8,471 nucleotides of DNA, from positions 1 to 8,471 of the forward strand of contig JAJQAW010000341.1 of NCBI GenBank assembly GCA_021203585.1, read 5' to 3'. The position numbers and the translations under genes are program-made. Positions within the stretch are counted from its first letter, which is position 1. Each line of letters opens with the position of its first letter. This document shows, in pieces, positions 6,719-8,471 of the stretch. This DNA comes from Rikenellaceae bacterium (GTDB lineage: Bacteria; Bacteroidota; Bacteroidia; Bacteroidales; Rikenellaceae). The notes under the pieces were generated by a model. The model saw only the letters and a program-made list of their open reading frames with translations. It had not been told where the DNA came from and did not search any database.

Positions 6719-6949
6719 ATGCAACCGGATCACCCCCGTGAAGAACTGGAACAGTCGACCCGGGAAAACGGCAAAGGTGATTTGTCGGAGGTCGCCTTAG
6801 CCAGCCTGGAAGTGGATGGCAAGATCATCATTCCGAATAACGAGAAACTCAAACCATACAAGAACTCAAAGAGTAACGATGAAAATATACGAAGACAAAC
6901 TCAAAAAGCGCAGTGGCTACGAAGAAGGGAAAGCCGAGGCGATCGATAA
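6719..6949 (+). CDS. Small ORF overlapping the ligase start, possibly degraded
   Basis: The 76-codon frame begins after a purine-rich GGAGAGG site and reads MQPDHPREELEQSTRENGKG, then DLSEVALASLEVDGKIIIPN and NEKLKPYKNSK. The first 52 or so codons have ordinary bacterial character. The remainder (after about 6870) is very Arg/Gln-rich and lies inside the ligase gene in another frame, so it looks like read-on past a lost stop. An ancestral end near the TAA at 6874-6876, which is in a neighbouring frame, would fit a gene ending just before the ligase ATG at 6879. No family is recognised. It may be a small operon protein, a translated leader that couples to the ligase, or a decayed remnant. Confidence 0.35.
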   Translation: MQPDHPREELEQSTRENGKGDLSEVALASLEVDGKIIIPNNEKLKPYKNSKSNDENIRRQTQKAQWLRRRESRGDR

Positions 6950-8318
6950 AGCCACGGTCACCAAGGCTCTGTCGTACAAAAACGAATTCCTGAAAAAATT
7001 CATCGCCATCAACCCGCTCCAGATCGACTCCCGGCTGGGCGATTCGATCTATTGGGTCACCCGGAAGTACGACGGCGAATTCGCGGACATCATCTATGAC
7101 TCGGGGCAGGCGGTAATCGTCAACCGTTCCGGCCGGGTACGCCGGGGTATCCCCTGTATCGACCAAGCGGCAGCCGTACTCCAGAAAAACGGCGTAAAAC
7201 AGGCGATCATTCCCGCCGAAATTTACGTTTATAACGAAAAGAAAAAAACGAGGGTCAACGACCTGATCAACGCCCTGGCCAACGAAAAGAAGATCGGTAC
7301 CCTGCGGCTGGCCTGTTACGATATCCTGGAGCTCGACGGCAAGGATTACAAACCGAAAGACTACGGACAAACCCTCGAAGAGCTGGGTGAAATTCTTCGG
7401 GGCGGCGAGCTGTGCCACGAAGTGGACTGGCTGACGGCCCGCAGTAACGGCGAGGTGAAAGAAATTTTTAGCCGGTGGGTGGAACAAGAGGGTTCGGAAG
7501 GATTGGTGGTGCGCAGTGAGATGCCGTTTGTGTGGAAGATCAAACCGCGCCACAATGTCGATGCGGTGGTAGTAGGTTTTACCGAAGGCACCGGCAACGC
7601 GCGGGGACAGGTACGCACCCTGCTGCTGGCGCTGATGCCCGAAGCGGGAAAATACCAGATCGTCACCCGGGTGGGCGGCGGAATGACCGTACAGCAAAAA
7701 CAGGAATTGTTCGAGTATTTCTCGCCGCGGGTGATGTCCTCCGAGTTTGTCGATACGGACTCCAACCATGTGGCCTTTCAGATGGTGGAGCCGGATCGGG
7801 TAATCGAATTTTCGGTCAACGACGTGCGGTGGGAATCGCCCAACGGGCTGATCCAAAATACCCTGCTCGAAATATCGGAAGGCGTTTACCGGGTAGCCGA
7901 TACGGTGAACGGCATCAGTTTCGTCGCTCCCGTAATCGAACGCTTCCGGGACGATAAAAGAGCGGATGCCGAAGATGTACGGCTGCTTCAGGTCGAGGAT
8001 TTTTCCTCGTTCGAACCGGAAGACGTCGTCCGATTGCCCGTGCCGAAAATGCAGCCCAGCGAAATGCTGTTCCGGGAAGTGTACCGCAAGAAGCTCGGTG
8101 AAAAGATCATGGTCCTTAAATTTACCGGTTGGAAAACGAATAAAGAAAAAACGGGCGAATGGCCCGCTTATGTCCTGCATACCACCAATTTCAGCAGTGA
8201 CCGCCTGCAAAGGCTGCAGCGCGATGTGGAGATCACCGACCATTACGAACAATTGATCTCACTGCGGGAAAAGGCCGTGGCCGAAAACGTAAAAAAAGGA
8301 TGGGTCAAAGTGGAATAA
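6879..8318 (+). CDS. ATP-dependent DNA (polynucleotide) ligase with C-terminal extension
   Basis: This 479-aa enzyme should seal nicks using ATP through a covalent lysyl-AMP intermediate. The nucleotidyltransferase motifs are present in order: motif I KYDGEF with Lys63 as the adenylated residue, VNRSGR (81-86) for Ia, PAEIYV (112-117) for III, CYDILELDG (146-154) for IIIa, EGLVVRS (207-213) for IV and VWKIKP (218-223) for V. An OB-fold domain follows (about 225-370), ending with ERFRDDKRADAEDV (354-367), which resembles motif VI. About 110 further residues form an extension with no domain I recognise. ATG at 6879 was chosen over the in-frame ATG at 6816 because the first 21 codons of the longer version are antisense-like and lie inside the small ORF. 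No Ku, polymerase or LigD nuclease domain is in the window, so this is a stand-alone ligase, separate from the NAD-dependent replicative LigA expected elsewhere. Preference for DNA over RNA is inferred. Confidence 0.85.
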   Translation: MKIYEDKLKKRSGYEEGKAEAIDKATVTKALSYKNEFLKKFIAINPLQIDSRLGDSIYWVTRKYDGEFADIIYDSGQAVIVNRSGRVRRGIPCIDQAAAVLQKNGVKQAIIPAEIYVYNEKKKTRVNDLINALANEKKIGTLRLACYDILELDGKDYKPKDYGQTLEELGEILRGGELCHEVDWLTARSNGEVKEIFSRWVEQEGSEGLVVRSEMPFVWKIKPRHNVDAVVVGFTEGTGNARGQVRTLLLALMPEAGKYQIVTRVGGGMTVQQKQELFEYFSPRVMSSEFVDTDSNHVAFQMVEPDRVIEFSVNDVRWESPNGLIQNTLLEISEGVYRVADTVNGISFVAPVIERFRDDKRADAEDVRLLQVEDFSSFEPEDVVRLPVPKMQPSEMLFREVYRKKLGEKIMVLKFTGWKTNKEKTGEWPAYVLHTTNFSSDRLQRLQRDVEITDHYEQLISLREKAVAENVKKGWVKVE

Positions 8319-8322
8319 AAGA

Positions 8323-8349
8323 AATGGATGCACGAACCGTACATCCATT
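8323..8349 (+). terminator. Hairpin after the ligase stop
   Basis: An 8-bp perfect stem (AATGGATG at 8323-8330 with CATCCATT at 8342-8349) lies five bases after the ligase stop, followed by a second short stem at 8357-8361/8366-8370 (CCGAC/GTCGG). Neither has a T-tract, so intrinsic termination is only plausible. Position at the end of the operon is the main support. Confidence 0.35.
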
Positions 8350-8471
8350 CCTCCCGCCGACCGGGGTCGGTACGTTCATCAATAAGACGGAATATCGGCC
8401 GCCTCGTAGGGACATGACTATAATCCACAAAGCCCGCCCACCGACACGAACAGTTGAGTGTAATGACGGAT
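8350..8471. other. Non-coding end of window
   Basis: Apart from the small CCGAC/GTCGG stem nothing is recognisable. A 61-codon minus-strand frame crossing 8243-8428 overlaps the ligase 3' end and has no coding character. The window ends before any next gene can be judged. Confidence 0.4.

Noticed and set aside
6849..8252. A 467-codon open frame on the minus strand across the ligase
   Set aside because: The + strand frame carries all ordered ligase motifs; the antisense frame is open because of codon bias in the real gene.

Overview
The window looks like chromosomal DNA from a member of the Bacteroidota. The clues are moderately GC-rich genes between AT-rich spacers, few Shine-Dalgarno sequences, an upstream signal that fits the TTTG/TAnnTTTG Bacteroidota promoter (TAACTTTG before the DUF763 gene), and the style of the XRE/S24 regulator. 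No genus is assigned; the sequence alone does not settle it.

Layout. Positions 1-499 hold no convincing gene but are rich in stem-loops, several with wobble pairs that only work in a + strand transcript. An intact XRE-type HTH regulator with an S24/LexA-like C-terminal domain follows (500-1168, +). Positions 1169-1714 are non-coding, with a degenerate direct repeat of about 95-100 bp and a dense cluster of hairpins. These hairpins lie at the 3' end of a DUF763 protein gene (1715-2929, -). Divergent from it is a + strand operon-like run: an SDR oxidoreductase pseudogene (3116-4008), a seven-bladed beta-propeller lactonase (4008-5069), an unrecognised 202-aa protein (5101-5709), a badly broken gene that I reconstruct as one former protein of about 312 aa (5712-6650), a doubtful small ORF (6719-6949), and an ATP-dependent polynucleotide ligase (6879-8318). 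The last 153 bases hold a hairpin and nothing else that I can support.

How the genes may fit together. Spacing is tight (TAATG overlap, 31 nt, 2 nt), so the + strand genes were probably once co-transcribed. An ATP-dependent ligase, a helix-hairpin-helix DUF763 protein, a stress-type SDR and a sugar-lactone hydrolase suggest a stress or DNA-repair accessory island, but no gene here proves that. The two unknown proteins beside the ligase are the most interesting unexplained components. The island seems to be decaying selectively: the SDR carries two lesions and the 312-aa gene three, while DUF763, the lactonase, the 202-aa protein and the ligase are open throughout.
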